A DNA stretch of 6,249 bases from an uncultured Candidatus Saccharibacteria bacterium (GTDB lineage Bacteria; Patescibacteriota; Saccharimonadia; Saccharimonadales; Saccharimonadaceae), in the NCBI GenBank assembly GCA_937990205.1, contig CALKRO010000076.1, forward strand, positions 1-6,249, read 5' to 3'. Below the pieces are notes generated by a model that was not told the origin of the DNA, made no database searches, and saw only the letters and a program-made list of their open reading frames with translations. The translations under genes were made by a program, and so were the position numbers. Positions 1 through 4,963 of this stretch are shown in pieces; within the stretch, counting starts at the first letter, position 1, and every line of letters begins with the position of its first letter.

Positions 1-2
1 TG

Positions 3-128
3 CATCCCAATTGTACCGTATATGAAGCGAAAGGATATAATCATGGTTATCTATCTGTTTATTTGCCTTTGGAGTGGATGGATTTAGTTAATCCATTTTT
101 GGAAAACGATGTTCATCATAATAACTAA
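3..128 (+). CDS. 3' end of an unrecognised protein gene (partial)
   Basis: An open frame enters from the left edge and gives 41 residues, starting HPNCTVYEAKGYNHGYL and ending NPFLENDVHHNN, before TAA at 126-128. Of the three plus-strand frames this is the only one that stays open through the segment with a protein-like composition (mixed aromatic, acidic and hydrophobic residues); the other two hit stops earlier. The visible part is soluble in character with no membrane segment. I do not recognise the family and assign no function. No strong intrinsic terminator follows, only a weak hairpin near 142-163, so it is unclear whether its transcript runs into the tRNA unit. Confidence 0.55.
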   Translation, partial: HPNCTVYEAKGYNHGYLSVYLPLEWMDLVNPFLENDVHHNN

Positions 129-219
129 ACTATGAAGTTATATAACAATTCCTAGGTTATTTTACTAAAAAGTCTTAGTTAATCTCTATGTTTATCAAAA
201 ATGGTCGTGGAATCGAATA

Positions 220-228
220 TGGTATAAT
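220..228 (+). promoter_or_regulatory. Extended -10 promoter of the tRNA-Arg/bPH2/foldase unit
   Basis: A perfect TATAAT at 223-228 is preceded by TG one base upstream (TGGTATAAT), the extended -10 arrangement. No convincing -35 box lies 16-18 bp upstream, which the TG extension would compensate for. The expected start of transcription, about 7 nt downstream, falls at 234-236, almost at the first base of the tRNA (237). No other promoter is visible before the downstream genes, so this one probably drives them too. Confidence 0.7.
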
Positions 229-236
229 TTAGGTAT

Positions 237-312
237 GGCCTGGTAGCTCAATGGATAGAGCGGCTCCGTCCTAAGGAGAAGGTTGCGAGTTCGACTCCCG
301 CCCGGGTCACCA
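237..312 (+). tRNA. tRNA-Arg (anticodon CCT), CCA encoded
   Basis: A full cloverleaf folds by eye. The acceptor stem pairs 237-243 with 302-308 (G-T wobbles at pairs 2-71 and 5-68). The D stem GCTC/GAGC is 246-249 with 258-261. The anticodon stem is 263-267 with 275-279, around loop GTCCTAA with anticodon CCT at 270-272. The T arm is 285-289 with 297-301 around loop TTCGACT. Discriminator A309 is followed by encoded CCA (310-312). It reads the Arg codon AGG. Two stem positions do not pair: G263/A279 (27-43) and A288/C298 (52-62). The bPH2 gene starts 7 nt after CCA and appears to share the transcript. Confidence 0.95.
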
Positions 313-319
313 AATACGT

Positions 320-799
320 ATGAGAAAAATGATTTTTGATGGTCAGAGAGAAGGCGAAGAGGTGCAGTTTGTGTTCCGACGCCATTTTTTGACGGCAAAG
401 TCCGGTGTGATATTTTTAATTTTGATGATTATGATCGGGGTAGGATTGACCTTGCTTTGGCCAAATAACATGATGATTTTCGAGGTGTTTTTGGCATTGA
501 TCCTGGTGGGGGTCTTAGGGTTTCTATATTCCTATATGTTGTGGTATTTTTCGATTTACATTGTGACCAATCAGCGTATTCGTCAAATTTCGCAACGAGG
601 TTTGTTTAAGAAATCAGTAGTAGACTTGGGATTAGATAAGATTCAAAGTATTTCTTATGGTGTGAGTGGCATTCGGGCAGGATTGATGGGGTATGGTACG
701 ATTGTAATTCAAACAGCGGTGGGAGATTTGGTGATATCGATGGTAAAAAATTCGGAAAAAATTTATAACGATTTACAAAATCTAATTAATGAGAAATAG
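320..799 (+). CDS. Two-TM membrane protein with bacterial PH domain (bPH2/DUF304, YdbT-like)
   Basis: The product is 159 aa. A polar N-terminus (1-28, with DGQREGEE) precedes two hydrophobic segments at about 30-47 and 54-80. A C-terminal bPH2-type domain follows at about 80-155, beginning YIVTNQRIRQISQRGLF and including the conserved-looking DLGLDKIQSI and the GYGTIVIQTA strand. Members of this family are small membrane proteins whose PH-like domain sits on the cytoplasmic face; their ligands are mostly unknown. The start is uncertain. ATG 320 lies only 7 nt after the tRNA CCA end with no Shine-Dalgarno sequence; ATG 329 (MIFDGQREGE) is an alternative, also with a poor site. The gene is followed 3 nt later by the foldase gene, so they form an operon. 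Domain identity is firm; the role is unknown. Confidence 0.85.
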   Translation: MRKMIFDGQREGEEVQFVFRRHFLTAKSGVIFLILMIMIGVGLTLLWPNNMMIFEVFLALILVGVLGFLYSYMLWYFSIYIVTNQRIRQISQRGLFKKSVVDLGLDKIQSISYGVSGIRAGLMGYGTIVIQTAVGDLVISMVKNSEKIYNDLQNLINEK

Positions 800-802
800 G
801 AA

Positions 803-1918
803 ATGAGCAAAGCTAAATTAGAAAACGAAGTGGATAAGACTATGACAAACGAAACCGACGCCGTAAAAGAGAAGAGACTTTCAATCGTGGCGAAAATGAA
901 ACAAAAACGCGAGCAAAAAAAGATTGAAGAATTCAAGAATAAAACAGAATTAGAGAAGGTCGAAGAGCGTCGCGAAGAGGTGCTATCGAAGGGACGTAAG
1001 TTCAAGTATCCTATGCAATATGCAAAATATCGCGTGGTGACGGTGACGATTATTCTGTCAGTGATGGCGGTGGTTTTGGCTTCGGGGGCAGGTTATTTTA
1101 TGCTTTATAAATGGCAGAGTACGAATCCGATTCTTTATCGTTTGACGCAACTTTTGCCAGTATCGGTGGCTAATGTAAACGGCGCGGACGTGCGTTATTC
1201 GGATTATCTTTTGATTTATCATAGTACGATTACGCCGATCGAAAAACAACAGGGTAAGCTAGATAATGCAAAAGATAATGATTTTATGGAGCAGCATTAT
1301 AAGCGCTTGGCGCTGGATGAGGCAGAGAATTATGCTTGGGCTTTGAAATTGGCGAAAGAAAATGATTTGACGGTGACGGATAAGGAAGTGGATGAAATGA
1401 TTTTGGAGCACCGAAAAATTGGTGGTGTGGAACGCAGTGAAGAAGGATTCAAGAAGATTTTGGAAGATAATTTTGGTTTGACGATGAAGGAATATCGCCG
1501 AATGATTTATCTGTCACTAGTGAAGGAAAAAGTTTCGCAGGCAATCGATACGAATGCGGTGCAGCTTGCGGCGCAGGTAGAATCTTTGATTAAATCCGGA
1601 AAAGATTTGAAGGCGATTTCGGAAGAGCTGGGCGATAAGGTGCTTTATGAAGAAACGGGGGGACTGGTCGATAAGATGAACGTGGATGGTGGTAGATCAC
1701 TAAAAGCGATGAGTCTCAATGCGGGGGAAATTTCGGATAAATTCGTTTCAAGTTCTGGTGATGGTTATTACTTCGTGAAATTGGTGGCGAAAACTGATTC
1801 GACAGTGAATTATACTTCAATCAAAATTTCATTTACGGAATTTGATAAGCAAATGAAGGAAATTCGAGATTCTGGTAAAGTTAAAGAATTAATTAAAATT
1901 GATCGACAAGAATCCTAA
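803..1918 (+). CDS. Membrane-anchored SurA/PrsA-like foldase with a degenerate parvulin (peptidyl-prolyl isomerase) domain
   Basis: The product is 371 aa. Residues 1-70 are highly charged (Lys/Glu-rich, predicted coiled coil near 20-62) and should be cytoplasmic. One TM segment lies at about 78-101. The rest is extracytoplasmic: a SurA-N-like helical region at about 120-250 (VNGADVRYSDYLL, then EDNFGLTMKEYRRMI) and a parvulin-like stretch at about 253-330 (SGKDLKAISEELGD, EETGGLVDKM, MSLNAGEISD, GYYFVKLVAK). Proteins of this type help secreted proteins fold outside the membrane. The usual first parvulin strand with its HILV-type motif is missing before residue 255; a short strand-like tail (NYTSIKISFTEFDKQM, 336-351) follows the domain instead, so isomerase activity is doubtful. 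ATG 803 has a weak AGGA site overlapping the stop of the bPH2 gene, 3 nt upstream; Met14 (842) is a less likely start. A strong terminator follows. Confidence 0.8.
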   Translation: MSKAKLENEVDKTMTNETDAVKEKRLSIVAKMKQKREQKKIEEFKNKTELEKVEERREEVLSKGRKFKYPMQYAKYRVVTVTIILSVMAVVLASGAGYFMLYKWQSTNPILYRLTQLLPVSVANVNGADVRYSDYLLIYHSTITPIEKQQGKLDNAKDNDFMEQHYKRLALDEAENYAWALKLAKENDLTVTDKEVDEMILEHRKIGGVERSEEGFKKILEDNFGLTMKEYRRMIYLSLVKEKVSQAIDTNAVQLAAQVESLIKSGKDLKAISEELGDKVLYEETGGLVDKMNVDGGRSLKAMSLNAGEISDKFVSSSGDGYYFVKLVAKTDSTVNYTSIKISFTEFDKQMKEIRDSGKVKELIKIDRQES

Positions 1919-1935
1919 GTGAGACTAATCAGGAA

Positions 1936-1965
1936 TCCACCTCTGGAAACAGGGGTGGACTTTTT
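1936..1965 (+). terminator. Rho-independent terminator after the foldase gene
   Basis: A 10-bp stem (TCCACCTCTG at 1936-1945 with CAGGGGTGGA at 1950-1959, one G-T wobble) closes on a GAAA tetraloop and is followed by C and five Ts. It starts 17 nt after the foldase stop codon and ends the tRNA-Arg/bPH2/foldase unit. Confidence 0.9.
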
Positions 1966-1972
1966 GGTAAAT

Positions 1973-2006
1973 TTGATTACAATAATCTATAAGCGTAAGT
2001 TAAGAT
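1973..2006 (+). promoter_or_regulatory. Possible weak promoter of the MBL hydrolase gene
   Basis: The hydrolase gene lies between two terminators, so a promoter should exist in 1966-2036. The stretch is AT-rich but shows no strong box pair. The best I can offer is a TTACAA-like -35 (1977-1982) and TAAGAT (2001-2006) 18 bp apart, or TTGATT (1973-1978) with TAAGTT (1996-2001) 17 bp apart. The need for a promoter is well supported; the exact position is not. Confidence 0.3.
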
Positions 2007-2036
2007 TACGAGTACTTTAAACTTTAGAAAATTCGA

Positions 2037-2042
2037 AGGAGG
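2037..2042 (+). promoter_or_regulatory. Consensus ribosome-binding site of the MBL hydrolase
   Basis: A perfect AGGAGG within a longer purine run lies 5 nt before ATG 2048 and fixes the start. It contrasts with the bPH2 gene in the same window, which has no such site. Confidence 0.9.
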
Positions 2043-2047
2043 GGGAT

Positions 2048-2764
2048 ATGGAATTAAAATTTTTGGGCAGAGGCTCGGCGTTTAATGTGAAAGAAGGCAA
2101 TACAGCAGCGTATTTCGTTGATGATGATCAGTTATTCTTGATTGACTGTGGTGAGGATGTGTTCGCGAAGCTGAAGCAAAAGAGTTTGCTTGGCAGAGTG
2201 AGGGCAGTAAATCTGATGATTACCCATACGCATTCGGACCACATCGGCAGTCTGGGAAGTTTGGTGACTTACTTGTATCTTGTATTGCATCGACCGCTGA
2301 AAATTATTTTGCCGGATAATGATGAATACGTAAAAACGATTGAGCAGATTTTGCAAGGTTTTGGTTGCACAGAAGAGATGTATGATTTGGTGCACGATAC
2401 GCAGTATGATGAAAAATTTAAAAGTTTTTCAGGGGTACGTTATGTGAAAACTTGGCATTGTGCGGAGCTGATGAGTTTCGGTCTGATTTTCACCACAAAG
2501 GATGGGGTGGTATATTATTCGGGCGACACGAAGGAAATTAAGAATTTACATTATCTTCTGAGTGAAGGGGTGCAGATCGCGCGGGCTTATATCGATGTGA
2601 CTTCGGTGAGGAATTCGAACGGGGCACATTTATTTGTGGGAAACTTGGCGATGGTAGTGCCGGAAGATTTAAGAAAGCGGATTTATTGTATGCATTTCAA
2701 TGATGAAAACTGCATTCAGATGGCGCTAGGTTACGGATTTTCTGTAGTGGAATGTGAGACGTAA
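2048..2764 (+). CDS. MBL-fold metallo-hydrolase, RNase Z/PhnP-like, without the tRNA-binding arm
   Basis: The product is 238 aa, soluble, with no signal peptide. It starts MELKFLGRGSAFNV, as in RNase Z-type beta-lactamase folds. Visible metal ligands are H60, H62, D64 and H65 in THTHSDHIG, H137 in WHCAELMSFG, D160 in YYSGDT and H216 in YCMHF; H194 in GAHLF is also typical. This is the complete two-zinc RNase Z set. In long-form RNase Z the flexible tRNA-gripping arm lies between the ligands equivalent to H137 and D160, about 70 residues apart; here the gap is only 23, so the arm is absent. That favours a small phosphodiesterase (PhnP-like) or another hydrolase over tRNA 3' processing. The gene stands alone between terminators, convergent with tRNA-Gly. 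Fold and ligands are confident; the substrate is unknown. Confidence 0.85.
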   Translation: MELKFLGRGSAFNVKEGNTAAYFVDDDQLFLIDCGEDVFAKLKQKSLLGRVRAVNLMITHTHSDHIGSLGSLVTYLYLVLHRPLKIILPDNDEYVKTIEQILQGFGCTEEMYDLVHDTQYDEKFKSFSGVRYVKTWHCAELMSFGLIFTTKDGVVYYSGDTKEIKNLHYLLSEGVQIARAYIDVTSVRNSNGAHLFVGNLAMVVPEDLRKRIYCMHFNDENCIQMALGYGFSVVECET

Positions 2765-2770
2765 AGCCGG

Positions 2771-2795
2771 AAGGGAGCAGGAGGCTCCCTTTTTT
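2771..2795 (+). terminator. Rho-independent terminator after the MBL hydrolase
   Basis: A perfect 8-bp stem (AAGGGAGC at 2771-2778 with GCTCCCTT at 2784-2791) has a 5-nt loop AGGAG and runs into six Ts (2790-2795). It begins 7 nt after the stop codon. Confidence 0.92.
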
Positions 2796-2818
2796 AATTG
2801 GTGTAAATAAGAATGGCG

Positions 2819-2847
2819 CGAGTAAGACTACTGCGTAGTCTTTCTCG
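2819..2847. repeat. Inverted repeat (hairpin) of unknown role
   Basis: CGAG-T-AAGACTAC and GTAGTCTT-T-CTCG form a 12-bp stem interrupted by one T-T mismatch, with loop TGC. No T-run follows on either strand, so it is not a standard terminator. It lies between the hydrolase terminator and the tRNA-Gly terminator. Confidence 0.75.
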
Positions 2848-2854
2848 TACAGGC

Positions 2855-2898
2855 GACCATAAAAATAAAGAGCATAAATGCTCTTTCTTATTATGGTC
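2855..2898 (-). terminator. Extended hairpin/terminator directly after tRNA-Gly
   Basis: The inner stem AAAGAGCA (2867-2874) with TGCTCTTT (2879-2886) closes on a 4-nt loop. Read on the minus strand it is followed by a T-rich run (2866-2861), a plausible terminator for tRNA-Gly. An outer perfect 8-bp arm pair (2855-2862 with 2891-2898) is separated from the inner stem by a 4x4 internal loop, giving a 44-nt hairpin that abuts the encoded CCA of the tRNA with no spacer. It may also stop plus-strand readthrough. Confidence 0.75.
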
Positions 2899-2973
2899 TG
2901 GTGCGAGTGGAGGGAGTCGGACCCTCGTCTCTTCCTTGGGAAGGAAATATAATAGCCGTTATACGACACTCGC
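2899..2973 (-). tRNA. tRNA-Gly (anticodon CCC), CCA encoded
   Basis: On the minus strand the acceptor stem GCGAGTG/CACTCGC is perfect (2973-2967 with 2909-2903). The D arm has a short 3-bp stem and GG in the loop. The anticodon stem TTTCC/GGAAG encloses TTCCCAA with anticodon CCC at 2940-2938, and the T stem GAGGG/CCCTC is perfect (2926-2922 with 2914-2910). Discriminator A is at 2902 and CCA is encoded at 2901-2899. It reads the Gly codon GGG. The T loop is TCCGACT, so position 55, almost always U (pseudouridine), is C (2920). A hairpin terminator follows at once. Confidence 0.93.
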
Positions 2974-2981
2974 GTAATTTC

Positions 2982-2990
2982 ATTTTATCA
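2982..2990 (-). promoter_or_regulatory. Extended -10 promoter of tRNA-Gly
   Basis: Read on the minus strand, TGATAAAAT (2990-2982) is an extended -10 element with TAAAAT as the hexamer. No good -35 is seen 16-18 bp upstream. The predicted start at about 2975-2976 leaves a leader of only 2-3 nt before the mature tRNA, as for tRNA-Arg. Confidence 0.6.
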
Positions 2991-3029
2991 TAATTTGGGA
3001 GCGATTTCGGAAATAATTTGAGAGGGTTT

Positions 3030-3069
3030 TTGGAAAATTCACAGTGGCTTCATAATTAAAATTTAAAAT
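3030..3069 (+). promoter_or_regulatory. AT-rich promoter region of the ABC transporter operon (boxes unclear)
   Basis: The operon needs a promoter between the divergent tRNA-Gly start and ATG 3087. Candidate hexamers are TTGGAA (3030-3035) with CATAAT (3051-3056), 15 bp apart, and TTCACA (3038-3043) with TAAAAT (3064-3069), 20 bp apart. Neither spacing is ideal, so only the region is proposed. Confidence 0.3.
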
Positions 3070-3086
3070 AAAAATATGGAGGAAAA

Positions 3087-4328
3087 ATGATTAAAAATGC
3101 GGTAGCTTATGTTTTTCGAAAACGCACGCGTACGGCGTTGATATTTTTGATTTTAACTTTAATTCTGGCGGTGATTTATGCGGGTTTTTCAATAATGAAA
3201 ACTAGCGAGAAAATGACGAGCGCGATAAATAGCGCGAATGATTTGGGGTTAAAAATTAGATCATTAAAATCTGAGACTTTTAACGCGGAGAGTTTTGATT
3301 TGATTGATAGCAAACTTGGGGCAGAGAAGATTTATCAATATGAGGGAGTGGCTGAACTAAAAAACGGTAAGGTGGTGGCGGGCGAGCAAATGGTGATGCG
3401 AGAAGATTTGCCGGGCTACTTAGGAAATGCGGTTATGCTTCAGGCGATACGCAATGTAGGGAAAGACCCGTTATTTCGTAGTGAAGTATTTAAGTTGATT
3501 GAAGGGGAAAATATTGCACGTGGGGAAGCTGGAAAAGTTCTAGTGCATGAAGCTTTGGCGAAGAAGAACCAATGGAAGATTGGCGATAAGGTGAGTCTAA
3601 AAGTTTTAGGGGAGGAGAAAGAATTAGAGCTTTTTATTCAAGGAATTTTTACCGGGAAAAAGCAAGAAAAATATACCGGTATGTCTTCGGATTTTAGTGA
3701 GAATATGATGTTTACGGATTATGCGACGATGGCGCAAATTTTTGAAAAGAAAAAACTAGTGACGAGTCTAAAAATATTGGTATCTGATTCCGAAAAACTA
3801 GCGACGTTAAAGACGGAAATGAATAAAAAAAGTGTTCAGTCGGAAGACTATGAAATTAGTGAAGAGGAAAATCAATTTTCGGAAATGGTGGAATCTCTGG
3901 ATATGGTGAGACAAATGATTTTTATGATGATTATGGCAGTGATTGGCGCGGGAATAATTGTATTGTCCTTGGTTTTAATTCTTTGGGTGCGAGAAAGAAT
4001 GTATGAAATTGGGATATTGCTGGCGATCGGGCGCAGTAAAATGAAAATTGTGGGGCAATTTATCTTGGAATTGATATTGATTTCGCTGCCGGCAATGATT
4101 TTGGCGGCGATACTGGGAAGAATTTTCGTGGGGTGGATTTTGGGTGCGGTTTTACAGAAAGAGGGCTTAGATAATTTAGATTTAAATAGCTTTACGACTG
4201 GTGGGGGAATGGATATTTTTGCGATGAGCTACGGGCTTTTGATTTTAATTATAATACTAGCAGTAATAGTGGCGTCGTGGATGATTTTGACGAAAAAACC
4301 AAAAGATATTTTAGCGAAAATAAGTTAG
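3087..4328 (+). CDS. FtsX/MacB-type ABC transporter permease (Vex1-like)
   Basis: The product is 413 aa with four TM segments at about 17-36, 276-300, 324-348 and 380-401. A large extracytoplasmic domain of about 240 residues lies between TM1 and TM2 (MacB periplasmic-core type). The FtsX signature region is at about 303-335 (RMYEIGILLAIGRSKMK, then GQFILELILISLP). A GGAGG site 4 nt before ATG 3087 fixes the start. It should pair with the next-gene ATPase and the second permease; the permease-ATPase-permease order matches pneumococcal vex1-vex2-vex3. Many MacB-like systems work as mechanotransmission exporters or peptide/drug exporters; the substrate here is unknown. Its stop codon overlaps the ribosome-binding site of the ATPase gene, which suggests translational coupling. 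Confidence 0.9.
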   Translation: MIKNAVAYVFRKRTRTALIFLILTLILAVIYAGFSIMKTSEKMTSAINSANDLGLKIRSLKSETFNAESFDLIDSKLGAEKIYQYEGVAELKNGKVVAGEQMVMREDLPGYLGNAVMLQAIRNVGKDPLFRSEVFKLIEGENIARGEAGKVLVHEALAKKNQWKIGDKVSLKVLGEEKELELFIQGIFTGKKQEKYTGMSSDFSENMMFTDYATMAQIFEKKKLVTSLKILVSDSEKLATLKTEMNKKSVQSEDYEISEEENQFSEMVESLDMVRQMIFMMIMAVIGAGIIVLSLVLILWVRERMYEIGILLAIGRSKMKIVGQFILELILISLPAMILAAILGRIFVGWILGAVLQKEGLDNLDLNSFTTGGGMDIFAMSYGLLILIIILAVIVASWMILTKKPKDILAKIS

Positions 4329-4332
4329 GAGG
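4327..4332 (+). promoter_or_regulatory. Ribosome-binding site deciding the ATPase start
   Basis: AGGAGG shares its first two bases with the TAG stop of the upstream permease and sits 4 nt before ATG 4337. An in-frame upstream ATG at 4277 has no such site and would add 20 atypical residues overlapping the permease, so 4337 is preferred. Confidence 0.9.
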
Positions 4333-4336
4333 AAAA

Positions 4337-4963
4337 ATGAGTGTACTAAAAATTAAAAATGTTTCATATGCTTACGCGGGAAATCGGGAAAATATTTTGG
4401 AGGGGGTGGACCAGAAATTTGAGCGTGGGAAATTTTATGCGATTATCGGAAAATCGGGAGCAGGAAAATCTACCTTGCTTTCACTGCTCGCGGGATTAGA
4501 CGAACCGAAGAGTGGCGAAATTTTGTTTGAAGATGAGAAGATCGGTAAATACGGCTATAGTTATCATCGCAAAAACCATATCGCTCTTGTTTTCCAGAAC
4601 TATAATTTGATTGACTATTTAACGCCGCTAGAAAATATTAGATTAGTGAATCGGGAAGCGACAGATGAGATTTTGGTAAAGCTGGGATTAGATAAAGATC
4701 AAATAAACCGAAATGTGATGAAGCTTTCAGGCGGACAGCAACAACGAGTAGCGATCGCGCGGGCATTGGTTTCGGAGGCGCCGATTATTTTGGCGGATGA
4801 GCCGACGGGAAATTTGGACGAAAACACGGCGGAAGAAATTATTGAAGTTTTGAAAAAATTGGCAAAGGAACGCAATAAATGTGTGATTGTGGTGACGCAT
4901 AGTAAAAGGGTGGCGGATTCGGCAGATGTGGTTTTGGAATTAAAGGGAAGGAAGTTGAGATAA
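4337..4963 (+). CDS. ABC transporter ATP-binding protein (LolD/MacB type, Vex2-like)
   Basis: The product is 208 aa, a single nucleotide-binding domain of normal length. All motifs are intact: Walker [10 protein letters not shown] (38-46), Q-loop Gln87 in VFQNYNLID, signature LSGGQQQR (130-137), Walker [13 protein letters not shown] (150-161, catalytic Glu155) and switch His188 in VVTHS. The [10 protein letters not shown] form is typical of the LolD/FtsE/MacB class that drives FtsX-like permeases. It lies between the two permease genes, with its SD overlapping the upstream stop codon and its own TAA overlapping the next ATG (TAATG). It should power export by the two-permease complex. The start at 4337 is chosen on the SD and on the conserved [13 protein letters not shown] beginning. 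Confidence 0.93.
   Translation: MSVLKIKNVSYAYAGNRENILEGVDQKFERGKFYAIIGKSGAGKSTLLSLLAGLDEPKSGEILFEDEKIGKYGYSYHRKNHIALVFQNYNLIDYLTPLENIRLVNREATDEILVKLGLDKDQINRNVMKLSGGQQQRVAIARALVSEAPIILADEPTGNLDENTAEEIIEVLKKLAKERNKCVIVVTHSKRVADSADVVLELKGRKLR

Noticed and set aside
142..163. Possible terminator after the first partial gene
   Set aside because: ATAAC/GTTAT is only a 5-bp AT-rich stem with a 9-nt loop and a short T-run; too weak to call.
237..312. tRNA-Arg as an attachment site of an integrated element
   Set aside because: I found no repeat of its 3' end elsewhere in the window and no integrase gene.
195..398. Minus-strand open frame of 67 codons
   Set aside because: It reads through tRNA-Arg in antisense and gives the SRTRNLLL-type peptide well known as a spurious tRNA-derived product.
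763..1249. Minus-strand open frames across the foldase gene, and those at 2132-2395 and 5154-5342
   Set aside because: They are antisense shadows of well-supported plus-strand genes with no start signals of their own.
2697..2969. Minus-strand open frame of 90 codons
   Set aside because: It runs through tRNA-Gly, two hairpins, a terminator and the 3' end of the hydrolase gene; it has no ribosome-binding site and no protein-like pattern.
2899..2973. UGA recoded as glycine, given a CPR-like genome and a tRNA-Gly
   Set aside because: The anticodon is CCC, not UCA, and every long gene is intact with TGA as stop. The absence of TGA among the visible stop codons is within chance for so few genes.
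4277..4336. Upstream in-frame start for the ATPase
   Set aside because: It lies inside the permease gene with no SD; the added 20 residues are atypical, while ATG 4337 has AGGAGG at the right distance.
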